DNA from: Arcicella sp040387735
Lineage (GTDB): Bacteria; Bacteroidota; Bacteroidia; Cytophagales; Spirosomataceae
DNA: 64,000 nucleotides
Assembly: GCA_040387735.1 (NCBI GenBank)
Contig: JAZKDE010000017.1
Span: 1-64,000 of the forward strand
Direction of reading: 5' to 3'
Position 1 is the first letter of the stretch. Each line of letters starts with the position of its first letter. A model generated the notes under the pieces. That model was not told the origin of the DNA and ran no database searches. It saw only the letters and a list, made by a program, of their open reading frames with translations. Shown in pieces: positions 34,348 to 41,889 of this stretch. The translations under genes and the position numbers were made by a program.

Positions 34348-35370
34348 TCACTTTCCTCCACCCAAAATCTTCCGAATCTCGATATGATGCTTGAAGGTAT
34401 CTTTAAAATTATTGGCATCCCAAGCAATATTTTCTAAAATAATGAGATTTGTCTTGGTTTCGGGATAATAAAAATTGGCAGATGCAAAACCTGTTGCGTA
34501 GCCACTGTGTCCAATTTCTAAGGTTTTGCCTTTTCGGTCAATTTGTAATCCGTAGCCGTAATCTACTTTTCCAAAAATAAAATGGTCTCTCGAAGAGGAA
34601 GCGGTCGTCATTAAATCGTAGCTTTTCTTGGAAAGTAATTTGCCTCCGTGCAGATTTTTATTCCACAATAGTAAATCTTTAGCCGTCGAAATCATACCTC
34701 CCGATGGAATACCCAAGTCAAGCAAAAGTCCTTCTACCAGTTCTACTTTGCCCGTCGAATCTTCTACATAGCTGTTTACCAATTGTTTATGTTGATTGAG
34801 GGCTGGACTCATGGAGTTTTGAATTCCACAAGTTTTAAAGATTTCAACCATTAAAACTGCATAAGTTTTCCCCGAAACTTTCTCGGCAATTTTCGCCAAT
34901 AATTCGTAGCCAATATTTGAGTATGAAAAATCCGTTGACGGCTTGAATTTCAAAGGTTTATTCCAATCAGTCACGCCCGAAGTATGATTTAACAATTGAT
35001 GAATCGTGATTGAATCTAACCAAGTTTGTGGCATTTCTGGCAGATATTTTCGTACAGGAACGTGAAGTTCAATTTTCCCTTTTTCAAATTCTCTCAAAAC
35101 TGCAACGGCTGTCATTTGCTTACTGATTGAACCCACAACAAATTGATTATCAAGTACCAATGGCTTTTTAGTTTCTAAATTTGAATAACCTTGCACTTTG
35201 GAATAAAGCATTTTTCCATTCTTGGAAATCAAAATAATGCCGTTGAAAGGACGTTTAATTTGCGTTTTGAGAAAGGAATCTATTTTGGAAGTAAGAGCGA
35301 CTTGAGCAATTAATTTTTCAGAAGAAAATAGGATAAAAAAGAATAAAGGGAAAAGGAATTTAAAAGACAT
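34348..35370 (-). CDS. Exported serine hydrolase, class C beta-lactamase fold
   Basis: 340 residues. Signal peptide (MSFKFLFPLFFFILFSSEKLIAQ). The active-site SxxK is SISK (VVGSISKQMTA), the tyrosine motif is YSN (FSYSNIGYELLA), and the third element is HSG in IGHSGYATGF. Family members include D-aminopeptidases, esterases and PBP-like hydrolases; a true beta-lactamase is not implied. It is periplasmic or surface-attached, and the substrate is unknown. No clear operon partner. Confidence 0.88.
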   Translation of the reverse strand: MSFKFLFPLFFFILFSSEKLIAQVALTSKIDSFLKTQIKRPFNGIILISKNGKMLYSKVQGYSNLETKKPLVLDNQFVVGSISKQMTAVAVLREFEKGKIELHVPVRKYLPEMPQTWLDSITIHQLLNHTSGVTDWNKPLKFKPSTDFSYSNIGYELLAKIAEKVSGKTYAVLMVEIFKTCGIQNSMSPALNQHKQLVNSYVEDSTGKVELVEGLLLDLGIPSGGMISTAKDLLLWNKNLHGGKLLSKKSYDLMTTASSSRDHFIFGKVDYGYGLQIDRKGKTLEIGHSGYATGFASANFYYPETKTNLIILENIAWDANNFKDTFKHHIEIRKILGGGK

Positions 35371-35437
35371 AGTTTGAGTTAAGGTTTAAATAATTTCACT
35401 GAAAATCAAACAATTACTCGAATCTTTAAAATTGATT

Positions 35438-37792
35438 TTACTCGATCGCCAATTTACCCGAAGCCATTATTTTCTTATCACTCAAAATTACATAATAATA
35501 CATTCCCGAAGGCAAATTTATTGGTTCGATTTCATCAATATTTTGTAATTCTTTTTGCAAAATCAACGCTCCTCTCCCATCGTACAATTGCCAAATTTCA
35601 TTCGTTGGATTTTTGAGCTTAAATTTTAAATCGTCGTACTTCCGAATGGGATTTGGATACAAAATATATTGATTTTCGGCGAAGAAAAAGACGGTTTCAT
35701 TATTCGAAAAACCTTCGCTCCCATTCTGAAAAACTACTTTCAGGCGATAGGTATTTTCACCTTGCAGTAGCCCATTTTGGTACTGATATTTTAAACGATT
35801 TTGAGTCGGAATTAAACTGTACAAATCTTTAAATGCAGTTCCTTCTAATTTCTGAAAAACGAGATATTTAACCTGACTTAACGTTGACAATTCTGCACTT
35901 AATTGAGCATTTTTATTATCTAAATTATCCACATTAAATGACCTCAAAAAACACCCTATTCCTTGATTATCAATGGCAATGGCATTACTTCTACGTCCTA
36001 ATTTTCCATTATCTAAAATCGGAGCAACGGCAAAATACTTCGCCCCATATTTGTTTTTATTGATGACATTTGACTGACGATTGGTCTGAATAATTGGCTC
36101 TAAATATTGATTTCCTAACTGATAAACTACGTAACGATTGATGAATTCGGGCGTATTCCAAAACAGTAAAAGAGAGTCGGGACAATTGTAGCCCAACTTA
36201 ATTTCTAAAGGTTTTGAAACGCTAAAAGTATCGCTCAAAAACGCCTTATTGGCAACACTCATCCGCAAACGGGCGGGCGTGTAAAATAAATTTGGCACTT
36301 TCCAACGATACGAGCCTTTCGATAAATCAATATCGCCCACTCGTTGCCAAGAGCGTCCTGCATTGGGTGAATATTCTAAAACTCCTTTTGTATCCGAAAA
36401 TGTTGATTTCCAACGAATTAAATTATTTTCATTGGGTGTCAAATTATCCTGACTTTGTGGAAATTGCCACTGAAATTCATCACCCAATTCCCAATCATAC
36501 ACCACTGAAAATGTTTGACTTCCTTTTGGAATTTTATAACCTAAAATGACCACCGAATATTTACCCGAAGAAGGATTTTCAAGCGTAGTTTGTTCAACAT
36601 TATTCAAACCATCTCTGCGACGAACGGGCAGTTTTTTCACAGAATCGGCATTCGGGAAGGTACTCAAAACCCAAGGTAAAATTCGCTGTCCTTCGGGAGA
36701 AACTACCGATAAATCGAGGTCATTTACCAAAGCAATCGTGGCTTTTTCAGCAGCGGGTAAATCATTCCAAACTAAGGTAATTTTTAAGTTTTTTACGTTG
36801 GAAGGAATAGAAATGGAATAGGTTTGGTTCGCTCCGTTGGTGATTTCTCCCGTGAAAAACCGTCCCGCATTGAGTGTCTGAATCGCCGCATAAGCATTTA
36901 CATTTCCGTAACCACTCTGATAATCAACCCCTTTTGTTCCGACATCCTCCGCACTATTTATTAGAAGTGCTTTTACCAAATGTGAAGGTGGTTTTACATT
37001 ATTCCGACTACGAGCGTATTGTTGTTGCAACAAAGTCGCCACGCCCGAAACCAAAGCCGCTGCTCCTGAGCTTCCATCTTGTCCAAAAGCTACTAATTCG
37101 GGTTTGAGTCGCCCGTCATACGTGGGTCCACGAGAGCTACGAGTTTCTATTTTCCCAACAGAATCTACTGCCCCGACCGTAATAATATTTTTAGCTTGCT
37201 TAAAACTTCCTGTGAAATTTGAGTAATTAGCGATGCCCTTAAAGTTCCCCTCAGTTGGCGAAATATTACCAGAATTCCCCGAAGAAAAAACGTGTACAAC
37301 ATCATTCAAGCGATTAATGGAAGCATCATAAGCAATAGAATTTGTACTGTAAACATTCTGAATATCAGTTCCGTAAGAGTGATTTTCAAGAAATATTTGA
37401 TTTTTTCGGTAGAAATCGTCCGACTCAGGCAAGAGATTTGCAAAGGAAATAGACATAATTTTGGACTTCCAAGCAATACCTTTTCGAGATGCCGAATTAT
37501 TACCCGCTCCAGCCATTATCGTTGCCATATCTGCCGCATGATTTGAAAATAAATCAGAAGTTAAATTCGACCGAACTAAACGCCCTTGAAAATCAATATC
37601 CAAAGAATCAATTTTGTTTTCTTTAATGGCAATCGTGAAGCCTTCACCCGTCAAAATAGGCAAAAAACGGTGTACGAGATTGATTTTATTCAAACTCAAT
37701 TCCATCTCAGTAACGTTACTTTCGGGCAAAATAGTTTGAGCGAAAGTGGCTGAGGTTAAGCACATTAAAAGAAGAAACGTAATTTTATTCAA
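35438..37792 (-). CDS. T9SS-exported subtilisin-like (S8) protease with atypical active site
   Basis: 784 residues. Signal peptide (MNKITFLLLMCLTSATFAQ), S8 domain (about 50-320), beta-rich segments, and a C-terminal type A-like sorting domain (YPNPIRKYDDLKFKLKN, then GMYYYVILSDKKIMASGKLAI). The His is H85 in NHAADMATIMAG, the oxyanion Asn N173 in FSSGNSG, and the Ser S242 in DGSSGAAALVSG. The position of the usual catalytic Asp holds Glu (E58 in IAIKENKID) by my alignment, with D62 nearby. It is either a Bacteroidota subgroup with Glu at this position or weakly active. Confidence 0.82.
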   Translation of the reverse strand: MNKITFLLLMCLTSATFAQTILPESNVTEMELSLNKINLVHRFLPILTGEGFTIAIKENKIDSLDIDFQGRLVRSNLTSDLFSNHAADMATIMAGAGNNSASRKGIAWKSKIMSISFANLLPESDDFYRKNQIFLENHSYGTDIQNVYSTNSIAYDASINRLNDVVHVFSSGNSGNISPTEGNFKGIANYSNFTGSFKQAKNIITVGAVDSVGKIETRSSRGPTYDGRLKPELVAFGQDGSSGAAALVSGVATLLQQQYARSRNNVKPPSHLVKALLINSAEDVGTKGVDYQSGYGNVNAYAAIQTLNAGRFFTGEITNGANQTYSISIPSNVKNLKITLVWNDLPAAEKATIALVNDLDLSVVSPEGQRILPWVLSTFPNADSVKKLPVRRRDGLNNVEQTTLENPSSGKYSVVILGYKIPKGSQTFSVVYDWELGDEFQWQFPQSQDNLTPNENNLIRWKSTFSDTKGVLEYSPNAGRSWQRVGDIDLSKGSYRWKVPNLFYTPARLRMSVANKAFLSDTFSVSKPLEIKLGYNCPDSLLLFWNTPEFINRYVVYQLGNQYLEPIIQTNRQSNVINKNKYGAKYFAVAPILDNGKLGRRSNAIAIDNQGIGCFLRSFNVDNLDNKNAQLSAELSTLSQVKYLVFQKLEGTAFKDLYSLIPTQNRLKYQYQNGLLQGENTYRLKVVFQNGSEGFSNNETVFFFAENQYILYPNPIRKYDDLKFKLKNPTNEIWQLYDGRGALILQKELQNIDEIEPINLPSGMYYYVILSDKKIMASGKLAIE

Positions 37793-37952
37793 TGTAAGGG
37801 CGGTTTATTATTGAACAAATATATTTATCTTGCCACAAAGGCACTAAGACACGAAGGTATTCAAAACTACTATTAATAAATCTTTTAGCTTTCGTGACAA
37901 AGTAAACCTTTCTCCATTTTGAATAAACACATTCCGTTCCGAACTTTGTGAA

Positions 37953-38597
37953 ATGAAGCAAATTTTTCAAAAAAACCTATCTTTTTTTATCCCTTACATT
38001 TTGATTTGGCTTTGCGTACTAATATGCGTGCTGACAACTACAAAATTAGAGCAAATGCAATTTATCAATTCGCACAATGCTTTATGGGCGGACTGGTTTT
38101 TCTTTGGGGCTACGCAATTGGGTGAAGGTTGGTTTTGGGCGGCGATTATCCTGCTTTTTTTGTTTATTAGGTACGACAAAGCTCTCATTTTTACGGCTTC
38201 ATTGACATTGAGTACCCTAATTTCAAGCTCGACAAAATTCTATTTCAATACCCTACGGCCACTCGGTTTTTTCAAAGATTTAAAAGCCAATTGGCATTTT
38301 GTAGATGGAGTTTACATTAATTTACACCTCAGTTTTCCGTCTGGACATACCACAACGGCTTTTGCTATTTTTTCGCTACTGGCTATATTTTCCAAGAATA
38401 AAAACTGGGGATTTATCTATGTATTATTAGCTTGGATTACGGGTTATTCAAGGTGTTATTTATTTCAACATTTCCCCGAAGATGTATTGGCTGGAGCAGT
38501 TATTGGGGTTTTCAGTAGTGTAGTAGTATATTATTGGTTAACGGGATTGTATGGAAAAACACCAAAAATTTGGCATAGGAAAAGTCTTATTAAGTAG
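37953..38597 (+). CDS. PAP2-family membrane phosphatase
   Basis: 214 residues, about six helices. The three PAP2 motifs are intact: KFYFNTLRP (K-x6-RP), FPSGHTTT (PSGH) and GYSRCYLFQHFPEDVLAG (SR-x5-H-x3-D). Such enzymes remove phosphate from lipid or undecaprenyl pyrophosphates at the periplasmic face. Small size and lack of extra domains agree with a lipid phosphatase. It converges on metX, and their stop codons sit in one stem-loop. An imperfect repeat of the TTGCCACAAAGGCAC type lies upstream near 37829. Confidence 0.88.
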   Translation: MKQIFQKNLSFFIPYILIWLCVLICVLTTTKLEQMQFINSHNALWADWFFFGATQLGEGWFWAAIILLFLFIRYDKALIFTASLTLSTLISSSTKFYFNTLRPLGFFKDLKANWHFVDGVYINLHLSFPSGHTTTAFAIFSLLAIFSKNKNWGFIYVLLAWITGYSRCYLFQHFPEDVLAGAVIGVFSSVVVYYWLTGLYGKTPKIWHRKSLIK

Positions 38598-38622
38598 TGG
38601 TAAATATTATCAACCACTACTT
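38592..38622. terminator. Stem-loop containing both stop codons of converging PAP2 and metX genes
   Basis: AAGTAGTGGT pairs with ACCACTACTT around an 11-nt loop, and the arms include the PAP2 and metX stop codons. There is no long T run, so it may be a mRNA 3'-end hairpin rather than a strong terminator. Confidence 0.5.
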
Positions 38623-39709
38623 ATGCTATTTCTGCAACAGATTTCTTCTCTAAGCCTTTAAAGAACTCATACATCGGATTTACGTCGAATTTGATAAATT
38701 TCTGCCATAATTTTATTGCCTTCGTAATTAATTCACTTTCAATCAAAAAGCCATCGTGTCCGTACAATGAATCCAATGCTTGAAAGGTTGCACCTGGAAT
38801 ATGTTTTGCCAAAAATGCTTGCTCATTTATCGGAAACAAAGCATCTGACTTAATTCCCATCACCAAAGTCTTTGATTTGATTTGTGACAACGCCTTAATC
38901 GCACCACCACGCCCACGCCCTACATCCTGCGAATCCATCACCTGTGAGAGTACATAATACGAAAACGCATTGAATCGCTGTGCCAATTTCTCACCCTGAT
39001 AACGCTGATAAGTTACCGCTCGGTGTGATTTCCCCAAAGGCTCATCTCCACGAGCTTGCGTTACATTATAGGTTTCATAATTACGGTACGAAATCAAGGC
39101 CGTTGCCCGTGCAGCCATCATGCCTTTTATACCCGCTTTATCATGACTTTCTTGCCACGTCGGATCAACTTCTATCGACATTCTTTGTGATTCATTAAAA
39201 GCAATTCCCCATGGAGAATGTTGTGCATTGGTGGCGATAAGTATCAGATTCTCAATCAAGTCAGGCTGAGAGATTGCCCATTCCACACTTTGCTGACCGC
39301 CCAAAGAACCGCCAATACACGTTTTTATTTGATGAATGCCCAAATGTTCCCGTAAAATGTCAAAAGAATTAACAATATCCCGAATCGTAATCAAGGGGAA
39401 ATTGTGATAATACGGCTTTCCCGTTTCGGGGTTTATCGAAAGCGGACCAGTACTTCCATAATGCGAACCTAAAACGTTTACGCAAATGATAAAGTCACGG
39501 TCGGGGTCAAATAATTTGCCACGCCCCATTAATCCTTGCCACCAATCCGCTACATCTTGCGAACCCGTAAAAGCATGACAAACCCAAACGACATTCGAAG
39601 CATCGTCATTGAGTTTCCCCAATGTCTGGTACGACAATTCGATTTCGGGCAAAATCCCTCCTGCTTCTAATTGGAAGGGTTTATTGTATTTGTATATAGT
39701 CGTTTTCAA
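38621..39709 (-). CDS. metX: Homoserine O-acetyltransferase
   Basis: 362 residues, alpha/beta-hydrolase fold. Landmarks: WVCHAFTGSQDVADWW, GSHYGSTGPLSINPETGKPY, the nucleophile Ser in GGSLGGQQSVEWA and the terminal His in YGHDGFLIE. It acetylates homoserine with acetyl-CoA, the first committed step of methionine synthesis by direct sulfhydrylation or transsulfuration. It is the third gene behind a SAM-I riboswitch at 41480-41692, which fits repression by S-adenosylmethionine. Two genes of other function lie between. Confidence 0.93.
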   Translation of the reverse strand: MKTTIYKYNKPFQLEAGGILPEIELSYQTLGKLNDDASNVVWVCHAFTGSQDVADWWQGLMGRGKLFDPDRDFIICVNVLGSHYGSTGPLSINPETGKPYYHNFPLITIRDIVNSFDILREHLGIHQIKTCIGGSLGGQQSVEWAISQPDLIENLILIATNAQHSPWGIAFNESQRMSIEVDPTWQESHDKAGIKGMMAARATALISYRNYETYNVTQARGDEPLGKSHRAVTYQRYQGEKLAQRFNAFSYYVLSQVMDSQDVGRGRGGAIKALSQIKSKTLVMGIKSDALFPINEQAFLAKHIPGATFQALDSLYGHDGFLIESELITKAIKLWQKFIKFDVNPMYEFFKGLEKKSVAEIA

Positions 39710-39772
39710 TTTTATTAATTTTCAGTTCTTGGTAAATGTGGGACTTAAATCTGTTTGCAACACCTATCATCA

Positions 39773-40663
39773 TTATTCCAACATCTTGTATTCTTCTATA
39801 CCCCAACGATTCTTATCTATTATATTTAAACATCTTATGAGTTTATTCTTCGTCTTCCAGTCGTAATCATCTTTTGATATTCCTATTCTTATCTTCTTAT
39901 TCAGATTTGTATAAATCTTATTTCCATCATAGTAATTGTATTTATCAAATAAAGCAATGTCCTCTGAATATTTTAGATTAAATTCAAATGCTGGATAATT
40001 ATAAAGTTGTAGGTGATGACTCCTATTTCTACCGTGAGTAATGGTGATTTTTTTAATTTTTCCTGTAAAATACATTTCTGTTCCTGTGTCCTTTTTATCC
40101 GAAACAATAAATCTAAAAGTTATCAGTAGCAGGAGGAACAAAAGCAAAGAGAACATCAAAATACGATTTTCTAATTTAGAATAAAACTCATTTTGCCCAC
40201 TGAAATAGACATCTCTCAATGTTGAATCTTTGGGCAATCCGCTACAATTAAAGTAGTTAACTATTTCATCATAATTTTTATATCTCTTTTGGCTAATAAC
40301 AATCTTCTTATTCCCTGACACTATAATTAAAAAGTAGTTTTTTCTCCATTTTGAAACTTCAAAATACTCATTCCAAAATACAGTTGAATCATCACAATCA
40401 ATTTCGCCCATGAAATCATTATTGCACTCAGCAATGACAATATTTTTTTTAGAGAAATAGTACACTTTGTTTAAAAACCCAAACAAGATATTTGTAAATA
40501 TCACAAACCCCGTCAATGAAAATATAGCACCAATCCAACTGGCAGCAACAATTGCTTGCGTATAAAATAAAAGGAATAGTAGAACAAAAAAAGATATTCC
40601 CAATACTTCCCAAAAATTGGTATTTCCTTCTGAAACTAATGTTTTATTGTCTGTTATCATCAA
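39773..40663 (-). CDS. Unknown membrane protein inside the metX unit
   Basis: 296 residues with two hydrophobic segments near residues 20-65 (probably a hairpin) and one near 170-190. Between them lies a soluble part rich in aromatic and charged residues (ECNNDFMGEIDCDDSTVFWNEY), and a soluble C-terminal region follows (EMYFTGKIKKITITHGRNRSHH). I do not recognise a family. It lies between metX and the DinB gene on the same strand and is probably read from the riboswitch leader, but a role in methionine metabolism is not supported. It is AT-rich, like acquired genes. Confidence 0.65.
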   Translation of the reverse strand: MMITDNKTLVSEGNTNFWEVLGISFFVLLFLLFYTQAIVAASWIGAIFSLTGFVIFTNILFGFLNKVYYFSKKNIVIAECNNDFMGEIDCDDSTVFWNEYFEVSKWRKNYFLIIVSGNKKIVISQKRYKNYDEIVNYFNCSGLPKDSTLRDVYFSGQNEFYSKLENRILMFSLLLFLLLLITFRFIVSDKKDTGTEMYFTGKIKKITITHGRNRSHHLQLYNYPAFEFNLKYSEDIALFDKYNYYDGNKIYTNLNKKIRIGISKDDYDWKTKNKLIRCLNIIDKNRWGIEEYKMLE

Positions 40664-40803
40664 TTAGAACTTTTACTTTACTGAATTTTAAGTGTATCAA
40701 CTTCCATCTATTTCAAAACTTAACATTGATAGCCCCAAAATTTTATCTGTATGTGTATTAAACATCATTACAAACATTCACTAAATAACTCATTCACAAA
40801 TCA

Positions 40804-41334
40804 CTAATTATACCTCCCCAACGCAATCAAAATATGCCCAAAATGGTGTTTTGAATGCCAAACCGTCATATCCAAAGCCTGCGGAATGGTTACATTAATT
40901 TGTCGGAATGGATGATAATATGTTCGTCCATAATCACTTTCTGGAATATTTGAAAACACGTAAGCATAACGTTTATGAGTGCTTTCAATCATCTGTAAAG
41001 AATCTTCAATCGGGGCTTTGGCAGAATCTGGTAAAGCCGAAAGTGCATTCACATTTCCGAAAACTCCCGCTGGGTTTTCTTCCGTCAACGCTTGTTTAAT
41101 TCTGATAAAATGCCACAAATGCGTATCCGCTACGTGATGTATCACCTGACGAATTGTCCAAGAACCTTCACGGTATGTTTTTTCCAAATCTTCTTCAGAT
41201 AGATTTTGAGCTAATTCTTTAAATTTCGTCGCATAAGCTAAAACCTCAGCAATATTTTGTTGAATTTCTTGGGCTGAATAGCTTTCTTTCGCTGCCCATT
41301 TTCCTACGGGATACTGTAATTGTTCTAATGTCAT
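40804..41334 (-). CDS. DinB/YfiT-like metal-dependent hydrolase or thiol transferase
   Basis: 176 residues from MTLEQLQYPVGKW. Upstream codons to 41394 look like spacer and repeat sequence. The four-helix DinB fold is marked by the metal-binding histidines in IRQVIHHVADTHLWH and in WHSKHHFGHILIALG. Members of the YfiT subgroup include putative metal-dependent hydrolases and bacillithiol S-transferases. It is the first coding gene behind the SAM-I riboswitch, ahead of an unknown membrane protein and metX, which is unusual. Confidence 0.85.
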   Translation of the reverse strand: MTLEQLQYPVGKWAAKESYSAQEIQQNIAEVLAYATKFKELAQNLSEEDLEKTYREGSWTIRQVIHHVADTHLWHFIRIKQALTEENPAGVFGNVNALSALPDSAKAPIEDSLQMIESTHKRYAYVFSNIPESDYGRTYYHPFRQINVTIPQALDMTVWHSKHHFGHILIALGRYN

Positions 41335-41479
41335 TTTTTTCGATGTTTGATGTCCATTTCGGTTTTCGTTATTCGATATTCGGAATCCAAACATCGAGCA
41401 TCGAATGACGAAAATCGAATTTTAATAATTAAACCTGACGAATAATTTACAGCAAAAAGTACAAGGCTGGAATTGAATC

Positions 41480-41692
41480 GTAATTGGTTTATATTTCCGA
41501 AAACAGAAAGACAGTGAGCAGTAAACAATAAACAGTAAACAGTAATAGCAAAACTACAACTGGTAACTGATAACTGGTAACTGGTAACTGATAACTGAAA
41601 CGGTAGGAATTAGCACCTTGCCATAACGACTTGGTAGGTTGCCAGAAGTTCATTGAGCCTATTCTCTCCCTTCTTCTTTATAAATCAACTAC
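41480..41692 (-). promoter_or_regulatory. SAM-I (S-box) riboswitch with an enlarged P4 arm
   Basis: On the minus strand the SAM-I core is present in order. P1 is 14 bp (41679-41692 with 41480-41493) with one G-U pair and one A-C mismatch. P2 AGAAG/CTTCT encloses a loop with AGGCTCAATGAA. The joint GGCAACC and the J3/4 segment AAGGTGCTAATTCC follow. The pseudoknot pairs UAGG of the P2 loop with CCUA after J3/4. P4 is formed by ACCG-CAG and CTG-CGG elements, but its apical part is replaced by about 90 nt of CAGTTACCAG/CTGTTTACTG-type repeats that can fold on themselves. It should repress DinB, the membrane protein and metX when SAM is abundant. The expression platform is not obvious. Confidence 0.85.
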
Positions 41693-41735
41693 CTAATGAG
41701 AGGATACTCTCCGAGGATATATTGATTTGATGATG

Positions 41736-41767
41736 CAAAGTAAATCTCAGAAAGCCGAAAATGCAAA
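41736..41767 (-). promoter_or_regulatory. Promoter of the SAM-riboswitch leader
   Basis: On the minus strand TTTG (41764-41767), a 20-nt spacer and TTACTTTG (41736-41743) match the Bacteroidota -33/-7 pattern (TTTG, TAnnTTTG) with one mismatch. A start site about 7 nt downstream lies 5' of the riboswitch P1. Confidence 0.65.
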
Positions 41768-41889
41768 TTTTCTTTGTACGCTAAGCTAAAATTTCGTTAT
41801 TTCGTAATTCCATTCCGCTCCGTTTTTTCCCGCCCGAAAAACCACAATACTACCAATCGTAAGCCTTATTTTAAATTATTGTGTAACTG

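Noticed and set aside
34348..35370. Beta-lactamase resistance gene
   Set aside because: The class C fold motifs are shared by many esterases and peptidases; nothing shows lactam hydrolysis.
41335..41528. N-terminal extension of the DinB gene and an overlapping 65-codon frame
   Set aside because: The sequence is simple-repeat spacer and the 3' side of the riboswitch; the DinB fold begins at MTLEQLQYP.
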